DNA of 64,000 nucleotides from Nemania diffusa (lineage: Eukaryota; Ascomycota; Sordariomycetes; Xylariales; Xylariaceae), in the NCBI GenBank assembly GCA_038501195.1, contig JBBPUQ010000001.1, forward strand, positions 2,542,001-2,606,000. Reading direction: 5' to 3'. The notes below the pieces were generated by a model that saw only the letters and a list, made by a program, of their open reading frames with translations, did not search any database and was not told the DNA's origin. Positions within the stretch are counted from its first letter, which is position 1. Each line of letters starts with the position of its first letter. Position numbers and translations under genes: made by a program. Shown here piece after piece: positions 42,590 to 53,442 of this stretch.

Positions 42590-42870
42590 TATAATATAAA
42601 ACTTAATTATAAAATATATAATAAAAAAATATTAACAATTATAAAAAAGCTTTTATATTAAAAAACAAAATTTATAAATATATAGTATTTTTTTATAATT
42701 TTAATAAACTATATAGCTTTAAAATATTTTAATATAAAAAAAATACTAAATTTTTAATAAATAAAATAAATAAAACTTATAAACTATTATTATTTTGTAA
42801 TTATATATTATTTAAGTTTAAAAAATATTATTATTAATATTTTTTTAAAACTTTTAAAAAATATAAAAAT
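42590..42870 (+). pseudogene. Ty3/gypsy RNase H relic (element B)
   Basis: It follows the reverse transcriptase on the same strand. A stretch at about 42605-42650 reads like NYEIYDKEMLTIV, the usual start of the gypsy RNase H second motif. About 35 codons later comes a tract compatible with the LTDHKNL region, and at about 42750-42800 an LTNRxNR-like run in the place of LxRRQARW. The domain is less well preserved than the reverse transcriptase. Its role is degradation of the RNA strand during cDNA synthesis. Confidence 0.75.
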
Positions 42871-43559
42871 ATAAAAAAAAAAAAAAAACAAATAAAAAAT
42901 AATAATTTTATTTAAACTAATAACTTTTTTTAATAAAATTTTATAAAAGTTTATAATAATATATATATTAAAAAATAACATTGTATTTTTATTAATTTTT
43001 GAAATATTGTTAATTAATTTAGTTTTAAAAGTTAATAAAACTAATAAAAATTTAAATAAATATAAAAAAAAAGTTTATATTAATTAAAATTTAAATTAAA
43101 TAATATTAAATAATTTAATATTATATAAAAAGTATTTAATAATATTAAATATTAACTATTTATATATTAAATTAATTAAAAAAGTATATATTTAATTAAT
43201 TATAATATATTTAAAAAAAAATAAAATAAAAGCTTTAATAATTTAAAAATATTAATAATTTAAAATTTATAAAAAAATAAATTAATATATAACAAATTAT
43301 TTATATAAAGCAGTTAAAGTTTTAAAAAATAAAACATTAAAAAAGTTAAAACTTTTAAATATATTAAATTATATATAATAATATATAATAATAAATTTAA
43401 ATATTTTTTTTTTAATAATAATAAAAATAATATAATTTTTTATATAATTAATAAACTATTTAAATTTATATAAACTATAGTTTATAAAAATATAGTAATT
43501 ATAAAATAAGTTATAAAAATATATTATAATAAATTGTATAAAATATATAATTAATTAAA

Positions 43560-43740
43560 AAGTTTTATTAATAATTATAGTTTTTAATTTATAATTAAAT
43601 TTATAAATAAACTATTTTAAATTTATAAAATAAAACTAAATTTTTTTTTTATTAGTTATAAATAAACTATTAAATAAATAAAAATTATATATTAATAAAT
43701 AAATTAAAAGTTATAATTTTTTATTAATTATTTTTAAAAA
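43560..43740 (+). pseudogene. Ty3/gypsy integrase core relic (element B)
   Basis: RIP-tolerant reading gives an NYSFQFI-KF-NEL-like tract in the place of SDRGxQFTxxFxxEL at about 43570-43610. An RIYKVKLNFS-like stretch follows, as found before HPQTDGQ in gypsy integrases. It lies 3' of the RNase H relic, as expected for Ty3/gypsy. The first catalytic aspartate and the zinc finger were not identified. Confidence 0.6.
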
Positions 43741-44828
43741 AATTAGTTTAAAATATTATTAATATTAAATATAATATAAATATTTTTGCTATATAAATTA
43801 TTAAAAAGTTTATTTTTATATAAAATATTAATTAGTTAAATTATAAAAATAATGTTTAATTAAAAAATTAAAATAAAAAAATTAATGTTTAAATTAATAA
43901 AAAAAAAACTAAATTATAAAAAAATATAAAACTTTATAACTAAAATATATAAATATATAGTAATAATAAAATAATAAATGTTTTAAATTTAATAAAAAAT
44001 AATTAATTAAACTAATAAATATTAATAAAATTTAAACTTTTTAATAAAAAGTTAAATATATATTTTATAAAAAAAAAAAAAACAAACTAATTAATTTAAT
44101 AATAAATTAAACTATTTAATAATAAAAATATATTATAAAATTATTAATAATAATAATAAAAATATTTTTAAATTTTATTTATTAAACTTTTAAAGAAAAT
44201 TTTAATAGTTTTATATAAATTAATTATATAAATATTTAAAAAAATTTATTTTTAAAACAAAATTTTAAATATTTAAAAAAAAAAGTTATAAATTTTAAAT
44301 ATAACAAAAAAAAATAAAAAATTAAAAAAGTTTTATTATTATATATTAAATCAAATAAGTTTTATTATAAAATAATTTAAAAAAAATAAAATTATAACAA
44401 TTAGTAATATTTAATAAATGTTTTAAAAAATTTTTTAATATATATATAAAAATTTTATAATTAAAATTTTAATATAAAAAGTTTTTTAATAAAGTTATTA
44501 AAATAAAAAAAAACAATATAAAAAAAAACATTTATAAAAAAACATTTTAATAATAATAAAATTAATATAAAAAAAAAACATTGTATATATAAAAAGTAAA
44601 AAAATTTATAAATATATATATAATATTATATAAAAAACAACAATTTTATTAAATTAACTATTAATATAATAAAAAAGTAATAAAAATTAAAAGCTTTTAT
44701 ATATAAACTAATTATATATATTAAAAATATTTTTTTATTACTTAAAAGTGTTAATTTATAAAAAATTTGCAGTTTAAATATTTGCTATAATAAAAACTTA
44801 AGTTAAACTTTTTTTATATAAAAAAAGT

Positions 44829-45138
44829 TGTTATAAACTATATTTATATTTAAATAAATAAATCTTAAAAATAGTTAATATATATAATATAACTAATAAA
44901 TAGTTAAAATAACTAAATAAATTTTATTATTTGTTTAAAACAATAAATATATTAAAAATTAAATAAAATAATAAATATAAAAAAGTAAAAGTAATAAATA
45001 AAAAAATATTTATATAAATATGTTAATTTAATTAAAAAAGTTAAATTTATTTTTTAGTTTTTTTAACTTTAGTTTTTTTTTTAAAATATATAATATTATT
45101 TAATTTTTAAACTTATTGCTAATATTACATTTATTATA
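44829..45138 (+). repeat. 3' LTR of element B
   Basis: 310 bp. It begins TGTTATAAAC and ends ATTTATTATA, followed by the TTATT target duplication (45139-45143). Differences from the 5' LTR are nearly all C/T or G/A, so RIP and not age accounts for most of the divergence. Confidence 0.93.
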
Positions 45139-45700
45139 TTATTTATAATTATAAATAATTACAATTTATTAAAAATTAAATTAACTTGTTTTTTAAATTG
45201 TTATTTAAAAATAATATATTTTTTAAATATTAATATTATAATAATAACTTGTTAAAAAATTTTTTTTTTTTTTTTTTTAAATATTTAAAAATAGTTTTTA
45301 TATTTTATAATTTATAAATAGTTATATAAAACTAAAAAAAAAAAAAACAAAGCTTTAAATAAATAAAGTTATATTATATAAAAAATTTATAAATAAATAA
45401 ATTAAAAAAAAAGTTAAAAGTTTTTTTATAAAAATATTGTTTATATATATATATTTAATATAATTTAAAATAATAGCAAGTAAATAATTTATTTAATTAA
45501 ATAATAAAACAATTTATTTATTTAAATAATTAATAGTTTTAATATTAATTAATTTATAATTTTAATATTTTATTTATATAATATTTTATTTAAATGTATT
45601 ATTTTTTTTAACTTTTTATTTATTTAAATTATTAAAAAAAGATTAATTTATAATAAAGTTATTATAAACTTTTTTATTAATATTGTTTTTTTTTAAAAAT
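45139..45700 (-). mobile_element. Relic C, copy C2, right part
   Basis: The reverse complement matches 30673-31250 (C1). Together with 37313-37807 it is one segment split by element B. The join without element B reproduces the uninterrupted C1 sequence, confirming the insertion. Confidence 0.72.
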
Positions 45701-46729
45701 ATTTACAAAATTAATATTTAATTTATTTATAATAAAAATAATTTTTTTTATTAACAACTAATATATATATATATAAAATTAAATATAAAATTTAAATATT
45801 TTATTTAATTTAAAATAATTAAATATAATATTAACAATTATATAAATATTAAAACAATTTTTAAAGTGGTTTTTTTATTAACTTTTATTTAATTTATTTT
45901 TATTTAAAAAATAAACAAAATTATTTTCAAATTTAATAAATTTATTAAAAAAACATTTAATAAAATTTATTTTTTATATATAAAGTTTTAAATTTTGCTT
46001 TAAATTTATTAAAAACATTAATGTTATAATAATATTTATATAAATATATAAATAATATATTTAATAAAGTTAAAACTTTAAAATATATATTATTTAAATA
46101 AAAATATAAATATTTAATTATATTTATATTTAAATAAAACTTAATATTTATTTTTTTAATAATATTATTAATAAACTAGTTTTTATTAATTATTAAACAA
46201 TTTTTTATATAATAATATAATATTTTAAATTTTATATTATTTTTATTATTATTATTATAAATAATAAAAATTAAATTTTACTTAATTTATAAAAGTTTTT
46301 TTATTAGTTTAATAATATATTATTTTAGTTTTAAATTTTATTAATTTAATAAAAAAACAATTTAATATAATTTAATTTATAAATATAAAATAATTAAAAT
46401 TTATAATTAATATTTTTATTTTTAATTAATTAAAAATTATTAAAGCTTGTTTTTTATTAATAAAAAAATTATATTATTTAATTAAATTATTAAATTAGTT
46501 TTTATTTTTTAATAAAAATTTATAAAAGTTATTTATTTATTAATATATAATAAAAAGTATAAATAAATAAAACTTAAACTTTGTTTATAAAACTTTAACT
46601 TTTTTAAATAATTATTTTAAACTAATATAATTTATTAATTAATTAATTAAAAAAATAGTTTTTTAAACTTTATTAATAATATTATAATAAAAAAATGTTA
46701 AATTGTTATTTTTTATATATATATTAATA
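45701..46729. other. AT-rich relic, no gene recognised
   Basis: Decayed sequence up to the target duplication of the hAT element. It has long A/T runs and few C/G, with no motif recognised. Confidence 0.45.
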
Positions 46730-46737
46730 AAATTAAT
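46730..46737. repeat. 8-bp target-site duplication (left) of the hAT element
   Basis: AAATTAAT, identical to 56006-56013. An 8-bp duplication is characteristic of hAT transposition. Confidence 0.85.
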
Positions 46738-46756
46738 CAAAGTTGTGATTTAAGTT
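46738..46756 (+). repeat. Left terminal inverted repeat of the hAT element
   Basis: CAAAGTTGTGATTTAAGTT, 19 bp, matching the right end exactly in reverse complement. It starts with CA as many hAT termini do. Confidence 0.9.
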
Positions 46757-46945
46757 TTAAGTTTTTTGAGTTTTTTAAGTTATTAACTAACTAATTTAAA
46801 CTTAAACTAATTCAGATCCACTTTTTTAAGTTTGAATTTGCTAACTAATTAACTCAATTAAGTTTAAGTTTATTAATTAACTAATTTAGTTAAGTTTAAG
46901 TTTAGTTAATAATTAATTCAAAAAACTCAAAACTTAAAATTACAA
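46757..46945 (+). repeat. Left subterminal repeat block of the hAT element
   Basis: It is rich in AAGTTTAAGTTT, GAGTTTTTTAAG and TTAACTAACTAATT motifs on both strands. A related block lies inverted at 55815-55986. It also contains AGATCCAC (46814-46821), an unusually GC-rich word for the region. Subterminal motif clusters commonly bind hAT transposase. Confidence 0.7.
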
Positions 46946-46956
46946 AATAATAAATA

Positions 46957-47108
46957 ATAAAGAATAAATAATAAAGAATAAATAATAAATAATAAATAAT
47001 AAATAATAAATAATAAATAATAAATAATAAATAATAAATAATAAATAATAAATAATAAATAATAAATAATAAATAATAAATAATAAATAATAAATAATAA
47101 ATAATAAA
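46957..47108. repeat. Heptamer tandem array (AATAAAT)n
   Basis: About 20 consecutive AATAAAT units, the first few carrying an AAAGAAT variant. The heptamer is the building block of the longer units that follow. Confidence 0.92.
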
Positions 47109-47690
47109 ATTATATATTTATTATTAAGTTTAGTTTAATTTAAATTTAAAATTAATTTTAAGTTAAAATTACTTAATTATTTAATTATTAACTTAAACTT
47201 AAAATTTAAAAAAGTTAAAATATTTCAAATATTCAATATATTAAAATAAATAATAAATATAATAACAAATAATAAATATAATAATAAATAATAATATTAT
47301 ATATATATTATTAAATTTAATTTAATTTAAATTTAAGTTTGAGTTTAAGTTTAAATTAATTAATTAATTAATTATTAATTTAAATTTAAAACGTAAAAAA
47401 TTTAAATTATTTAAAATATTTAAAATATTAAAATAAATAATAAATATAATAATAAATAATAAATATAATAATAAATAATAATATTATATATATATTATTA
47501 AATTTAATTTAATTTAAATTTAAGTTTGAGTTTGAGTTTGAGTTAATTAGTTAATTAATTATTAACTTAAACTCAAAATGTAAAAAACTCAAATTATTTA
47601 AAATATTTAAAATATTAAAATAAATAATAAATATAATAACAAATAATAAATATAATAATAAATTATAAATATAATAATAAATAATAAATA
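47109..47690. repeat. Three tandem units of about 190 bp
   Basis: A composite unit is repeated at about 47120, 47309 and 47498. Each has ATTATTAAATTTAATTT, then TTTAAGTTTGAGTTT, then TTAATTAATTATTAACTTAAA, then TATTTAAAATATT, then a heptamer tract. The TTAAGTTTGAGTTT motifs resemble those of the subterminal blocks. Confidence 0.8.
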
Positions 47691-47870
47691 TAATTATAAG
47701 TAATAAATATAATAATAAATAATAAATAATAAATAATAAATAATAAATATAATAATAAATAATAAATATAATAATAAATAATAAATATAATAATAAATAA
47801 TAAATATAATAATAAATAATAAATATAATAATAAATAATAAATATAATAATAAATAATAAATATAATATT
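47691..47870. repeat. Tandem array of a 17-bp unit (heptamer-derived)
   Basis: About ten units of ATAAATAATAAATATAA, built from two AATAAAT heptamers plus three bases. It is continuous with the preceding 190-bp units. Confidence 0.85.
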
Positions 47871-48234
47871 TTTATTATTAAATTTAAATTAATTAATTAA
47901 TTTATAATTTTTTTAAACTTTAATTTTAAAAAATATAACATAAATAAAAACTTAATAATTAATATTTATAAATATAATTATAAATTAAAATCTTAATATT
48001 AAATTTTAATTATTATAATTTATAAATTTCAAAATTTAAATATATACAATATAGTTATTATTAATTTATTTTATTTTAATTATTTATTATAAAATATATT
48101 TATAATTATATATTTATTTTATATTTTAACTTTATTTTATATAATTATTTTTTATTTAACTATTAATTTTATATAAAATATATATTTATAAATATAAATA
48201 AACTTATTTATTTATTATATTAAATTGTTTTATA
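47871..48234. other. AT-rich spacer inside the hAT element
   Basis: Non-repetitive A/T sequence between the satellite block and the 123-bp array. No gene was recognised. Confidence 0.5.
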
Positions 48235-48905
48235 TAAAAAAGTTTTATATTATATAATAATAATATTTATAAATTTATATTGATTTTTTATTTTTAAATT
48301 ACTATTATATAATATATTTTGTTATAAAAATAAATATATTTATTTAATTATTATATAAAGTTTATTTAATAAAAACAGTTTTATATTATATATAAAACTA
48401 TAGTTATTTTTTATTTTTAAATTAATATTATATATTATTTTTATTTAAAAAAATATATATATTTATTTACTTGTTATATAAAGTTTATTTAATAAAAACA
48501 GTTTTATATTATATATAAAACTATAATTATTTTCTATTTTCAAATTAATATTATATACTGTTTTTGTTTAAAGAAAATATATATAGTTATTTACTTGTTA
48601 TATAAAATTTATTTAATAAAAACAGTTTTATATTATATATAAAACTATAATTATTTTTTATTTTTAAATTAGTATTATATACTGTTTTTATTTAAAAAAA
48701 ATATATATAATTACTTACTTGTTATATAAAATTTATTTAATAAAAACAGTTTTATATTATATATAAAACTATAATTATTTTTTATTTTCAAATTAATATT
48801 ATATATTGTTTTTGTTTAAAAAAATATATATAGTTATTTATTTATTATATAAAGTTTGTTTAATAAAAACAGTTTTATATTATATATAAAACTATAATTA
48901 TTTTC
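48235..48905. repeat. 123-bp tandem repeat, five good units plus one degenerate
   Basis: The motif AAAAACAG followed by TTTTATATTATATATAAAAC recurs at 48371, 48494, 48618, 48742 and 48864 (spacing 122-124 bp), with a degenerate unit before it. Each unit holds a palindrome (AGTTTTATA...TATAAAACT) able to form a hairpin. C and G sit at the same places in all units, so the array was amplified or homogenised after most mutation, or escaped it. Confidence 0.93.
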
Positions 48906-49310
48906 TAATTCAGTTAATAAAATATAATAATAATATAAAATAAAAATAACTTACTATAAATATAATATTAAACATTATAATATTATAGCTATTATTGTTA
49001 AAATAAATATATAATAAATAAAGCTATATAATAAACATAAAAATCAAAGTAAATTTTTGAAATAATATAATAATATATATAATAGAATTAAAGTTCTAAA
49101 AAAATATAAAATATAAAAAGAAATAAAATATTTAAAAAACTAAATAAAAAGCTAAGTAATAAATATAAAACAAAGTAAATTAAATGTAATAAATAATAGC
49201 TTAGCAAAAAAAACAAATAAATAAAAAAGAAAAAAATCAACAATATATATAAAATAAACACTATTTAATTAATTACAAATTATAAACTGTTTAAGTTATA
49301 TTATTAATAA
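48906..49310. other. Spacer inside the hAT element, no gene recognised
   Basis: Sequence between two tandem arrays. It is A-rich, with scattered AGCTAAG/TAGCTTAGC motifs near 49150 and 49197. No open frame. Confidence 0.5.
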
Positions 49311-49880
49311 TATTACTATTAATTAAGTATTTTTATCGTATTATTAATTGCTTATTTTATATAGCTTATTTTATATTGCTTAATATTGCGTTATATTTAG
49401 TAAATATTATTAATAATATTATTATTGCATGATTATTTTACTAATATTATTAATTGCTTATTTTATATAGCTTATTTTGTATTACTTAATATTGCGTTAT
49501 ATTTAATAAATATTATTAATAATATTACTATTACATAATTATTTTAATAGTATTATAAATAATATTACTACTACATAATTATTTTAATACTATTATTAAT
49601 TGCTTATTTTATATAGCTTATTTTATATTGCTTAATATTGTGTTATATTTAGTAAATATTATTAATAATATTACTATTGCATAATTATTTTACTAATATT
49701 ATTAATTGTTTATTTTGCATAGCTTATTTTATATTACTTAATATTGCGTTATATTTAGTAAATTTTATTAATAATATTACTATTGCATAATTATTTTACT
49801 AGTATTATTAATTATTTATTTTACATAGCTTATTTTATATTGTTTAATATTACGTTATATTTAGTAAATATTTTTACTAT
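49311..49880. repeat. 106-bp tandem repeat, five units, one with a 41-bp insert
   Basis: Units contain AATTGCTTATTTTATATAGC, TTAATATTGCGTTATATTTAG and ATTACTATTGCATAATTATTT. The GCGTTATA word (or its variants GTGTTATA and ACGTTATA) recurs at about 49388, 49494, 49640, 49746 and 49852, 106 bp apart except one interval of 146 bp. In that interval a 41-bp AATAATATTACTACTACATA-type segment is doubled. CG and TGC are preserved. It ends about 80 bp before the transposase frame. Confidence 0.93.
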
Positions 49881-50335
49881 TTAATAATTAGTAATTATTT
49901 TAATTTGAATTATTTGATTTTATAAAATAATTAGCTATAATTTATTTTTATTAATCAATGTTAGTTATATATACTATTAACTTTACTATTATTTTGTTTT
50001 TATTTTTTTCAAAACATTTTAAGATTATTTTATTAGTACTACCTTTGCTACTACTTTATATTTATACTTTTACTACTGCTTTTTTAGCTTTTATTATTAT
50101 ATTTTTATTATTATATTTTTATAATAATATATATATAATAGCTTCTTTATTTAATATTTTTAAAGTTAAATCTTTTATTTTTAAAGTTATTCTTTTTAAA
50201 TCAGTTATTTCTAAATTTAATAATTTAGAACTAACTAATTCTAAAGCTAATATTTCTAAAGTTAATTCTATTTATTCTACTATTAAAAAAAATCAACAAA
50301 ACTTCAAACTAAAAAATATTACAACCGAGATTTAT

Positions 50336-50562
50336 TGATACAAACAGGTATAAGGGTCCTGAAAAATGGGTCTTCTAGGACCACTCTGTACATATCTCTG
50401 GCACTAGTCCTATTTGGGACTACCCCACATCAGTAAATTAGATAGGTGAGAGGAGGCCTTAGGTCTCCTCCCTTGACCTAACTTTGCAGGTCTATTCCTT
50501 CTAATCTATACTATACTTTTACAGACTTAAATACAGGCACTACCCATAGTAGAATCTTTCTA
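50336..50562 (+). repeat. Family A solo LTR in the hAT transposase (TGATAC orientation)
   Basis: About 227 bp, nearly unmutated, starting TGATACAAACAGG. Its 3' end is slightly aberrant (AATCTTTCTA in place of CCTTACTA). A 5-bp target duplication is not evident, although ATTTA occurs one base away on each side. Its first codon terminates the upstream reading frame. Its orientation is opposite to the other LTR 334 bp downstream. Confidence 0.9.
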
Positions 50563-50593
50563 CATTTAAAAAAATGGTTATTTTTTATACTTT

Positions 50594-50659
50594 GTAAGTT
50601 TTATTTTTTTTATTAGTTTATTTATTTTTACTAATTTATTTATTAATTTATATTTATAG
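50594..50659 (+). other. Probable spliceosomal intron in the hAT transposase
   Basis: 66 bp with GTAAGT at the 5' end, TACTAAT at 50629-50635 as a possible branch site, and TATAG at the 3' end. The size and signals fit a filamentous-fungal intron. Removing it brings a Cys-containing stretch (LCKYSVTT) into line with the preceding exon in one frame. Confidence 0.55.
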
Positions 50660-50896
50660 ATGTAAATATTCAGTAACTACAAAAGTTGCTAGCTTTCAAA
50701 GTTCGAATTTTCAATAGCACTATATTCAAAAACACCTTCTTACTGCTTATAATACTAAATCCAAATTACAAAACAAACAAAAAAATACGTTTTATTTTAT
50801 TTTATTTAGCTTACTTTTATTTATTTACTTTTAATTTATTATATTATTTATTATTACTAACTATTTATATTAAAAAATTTTTATTACAACTAGTTC

Positions 50897-51122
50897 TAGT
50901 AAGGTCTACTATGAGTAGTGCTTGTATTTAAGTCTGTAAAAGTATGATGTAGATTAGAAGGAGTAGACCTGCAAGGTCAGGTCAAGGGAGGAGACCTAAG
51001 GCCTCCTCTCACCTATTTAATCTACTGATGTGGGGTAGTCCCAAATAGGACTAGTGCCAGAGATACATACAGAGTGGTCCTAGAAGACCCATTCTTTAGG
51101 ACCCCCATACCTGTTTATATCA
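50897..51122 (-). repeat. Family A solo LTR in the hAT transposase (TAGTAAGG orientation)
   Basis: 226 bp, nearly unmutated, flanked by perfect AGTTC target duplications (50892-50896, 51123-51127). It differs from the copy at 39095-39320 by a small number of mostly C/T and G/A changes. It interrupts the transposase between the finger-like region and the core. Confidence 0.95.
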
Positions 51123-51310
51123 AGTTCTTTTTTAATTTTTAATTTAACTAGCTAAAAACACCTTCGTATTTCTATAATCGACCCTGTTATTTTTACTGAA
51201 TCTAAAGCTTATAATAAAATTCTTACTTTTATTATTGAAAATAACTTTCTTTTTTCAATTTTAAATTCTACTTTATTTCAAAACCTTTTATAATATTATA
51301 ACAAATAAGT

Positions 51311-51362
51311 TTTATTTTATTTATTTATTTATTTATTTATTTTATTATTATTATTATTATTT
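51311..51362. repeat. (TTTA)n/(TTA)n microsatellite
   Basis: TTTA units followed by TTA units within the transposase relic, a low-complexity expansion that would be a linker in the protein. Confidence 0.85.
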
Positions 51363-53442
51363 ATATAAAGTTTAATTACTAATATTTATTTATAAAAATT
51401 CACCTATTATTAATAAATAAAAAATTAAATCTATTTTAGAAACTACTTTTAATAACGCTTTAAATACGTTTAAAAGTAGTTTAACATTTTATATTAATAT
51501 TTATAGAAAATTTTTTATAATATTTAATATATGATCTTTTAAATTTTTAAAAACTTCGTTTATAAAAGTTATTATTTCCTATATTAATCTCAAATTTAAT
51601 TTAAATTATAAATTAATAAAGTTTTAAAACTTAACTATATACTATATAGCTAATTATATTTACAAAAAATTTAACAATATTTTAAACAATTATTTAAATA
51701 TTATTTCAAATAATATATTTAAATATATTATATATTATTTAGTTTTATTTAATTTTTACTTTTATTTAATTAACTTTATTATATTATATAATATTACTTA
51801 AAATAATGCTGCTAATAATATAGTGTTTATAAACTGTTATAAATTATTAAACAAAGACTTTAATTACGATATACGATATATTGTTTATATATTAAATCTT
51901 ATAATTTAAAATATATTATTTAATTATATATTTAACGAAAAAGTTAACGAATTTATATTTAATTATATAAATAACGATTTACTTAATTTAAACGATAATT
52001 TAATTTTTAAAATTAAAAATCAAAATAAAACAAGTTAATATTATTTATTTATTTATTTATTTATTATTTATTTATTTATTAATTTATTTTATAAATTTAA
52101 TAAGCTATATTTAACAAATTGCTGTTTTAATAAAAAATACAACTAATATTTAAAAAAGCTTTATTAAAAAAATAAATAAAGCTAAAACTAACAATATTTT
52201 ATTAATAACTTATAAAAAAAAAGTTATTTCATTTAATATATTATATTTAATAGTTATTTTTATTTTTATTAATTTAATTAATAGATTTATTTATATATTA
52301 AAATTCAACTTATTAAATGTTTTTTATATTTATTAAACTTAAAGAGTTTTTAAGTTATATAAATTGAAATATTATTAATAAAAAGTTTAAAAAGCTATTT
52401 TTAAACTTTTTAAAGTAGCAAATATTAATAGAATTAAAGAAAATATTTAAAATTTTTATTAAACTATTGGTTTATTTATAAAGAAAATACTATATTATAA
52501 CATTATGTGGTATTTTATTTATTTATAAAGTTTAAAAAGATTTAAAAACTAAAATTAATAAATTTCGAATTAAACTTCGATTAAAAAACCTATTAGTAAG
52601 TTATTTTATTAATTAATTAAACTTTAATTATATATTAATATTTTTATTAATTTAGTCTTTAGTTTTAACTAAACTTATTAAAGCTATTAATCAAAGCTAT
52701 TATAAATTAAATATTTATTTTTTACAAAAAATAAATATACTAAAATTATTAAATAAATATAAAGTTTATTTATTAGCGGTTATATTAAACTCTATATATA
52801 ATCTTAATTATTTTAAACAATTTAGCTTACTTTTTTACTATAATAATATTAAACTTAATATTATTAAATTATTTAAAAAAAATATATATAATAAGTTATT
52901 TCTTTATTTATTTATTAATTTAAATTAACTAACTAATTTTTAATTTAAAAAACAAAAAAAAAACGACGATAATTTAAATATAAATTTAAATTTAAATGAT
53001 ATTTAACTAAATAATAACAACGATATTTATATATTTTCAAATAATAGTTAAAATATTAAAAAAGTTACTTTATATTTAAATAAAAATCGATTTTCAAAAA
53101 CAATAAATTAATTTATATTTATTATAAAAATATTAACTAATTTATTTGTAAACTAATGTTTTATTATAATAAAAAACTATTAATTTATATTTTTTTATAT
53201 TAAATATTTTAATAAAGCGTTATTTACTTATTTTAGTTATTTCAGCTTTTATTAAATAGACTTTTTCTATTTTTAATAATATTATTACTAAAAATAAAAA
53301 CTTATTTTAACTAGAAACAATAAAATATTTAACTTTATTAAAAAGTTAAAATATTAAAAACTTATAAGTTTTACAACAACAATATAAAAAAAACGAAAAA
53401 ATAAACAGCGAAAAAAGCAAAAATAACAAAAATAATAATTAA

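Larger units (their letters stand above)
37808..45138 (+). mobile_element. Ty3/gypsy LTR retrotransposon, element B, full length
   Basis: A 7.33-kb element with two 310-bp LTRs (37808-38117 and 44829-45138) and perfect TTATT target duplications (37803-37807, 45139-45143). On the + strand the interior carries, in order, reverse transcriptase (41646-42220), RNase H (42590-42870) and integrase (about 43560-43740). This is Ty3/gypsy gene order. It is inserted in relic C2 and contains a family A solo LTR (39095-39320). Removing that LTR and one AAATA gives about 7.1 kb. The gag region should lie in 38118-41000, but only a weak zinc-knuckle-like TGT codon near 39958 was seen. RIP stops occur throughout. 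Confidence 0.93.
49958..53442 (+). pseudogene. hAT-family transposase, broken
   Basis: This is the transposase of the surrounding hAT element, the enzyme that cuts and joins its ends. An open stretch (49958-50338) with a Ser/Asn/Lys-rich end is stopped by the TGA that begins the LTR at 50336. After the LTR, and after an intron-like 50594-50659, a short Cys-containing segment resembles a degenerate BED finger. After the second LTR the frame reads like TFIIENNFLFSILNSTLFQN, the conserved segment before the core. Further on come FDIW (51523-51534), TxNNAANN for the DNA-binding aspartate region (51793-51822), IRYIVYMLNL for IRCxxHxLNL (51874-51900), and a C-terminal dimerisation block ISA.IKRTFSIFNNIITK (53239-53290). 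It ends at TAA 53440-53442. TAA, TAG and TGA codons inside are mostly explicable as RIP of CAA, CAG and TGG. The 5' boundary is uncertain. Confidence 0.88.

Noticed and set aside
46957..47870. CRISPR array or telomeric repeat
   Set aside because: The units are contiguous, with no unique spacers, and AATAAAT is not a known telomeric repeat. The block lies inside a transposon.
49958..50150. Apparent membrane protein (hydrophobic N-terminal part of the 126-codon frame)
   Set aside because: The hydrophobicity is what T-rich codons give by chance. Only the Ser/Asn/Lys-rich part near the LTR plausibly belongs to the hAT transposase.
50686..50931. 81-codon open frame on the plus strand
   Set aside because: It is out of frame with the transposase reading of the same DNA and runs into the LTR at 50897. 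It is a shadow frame of the hAT relic.
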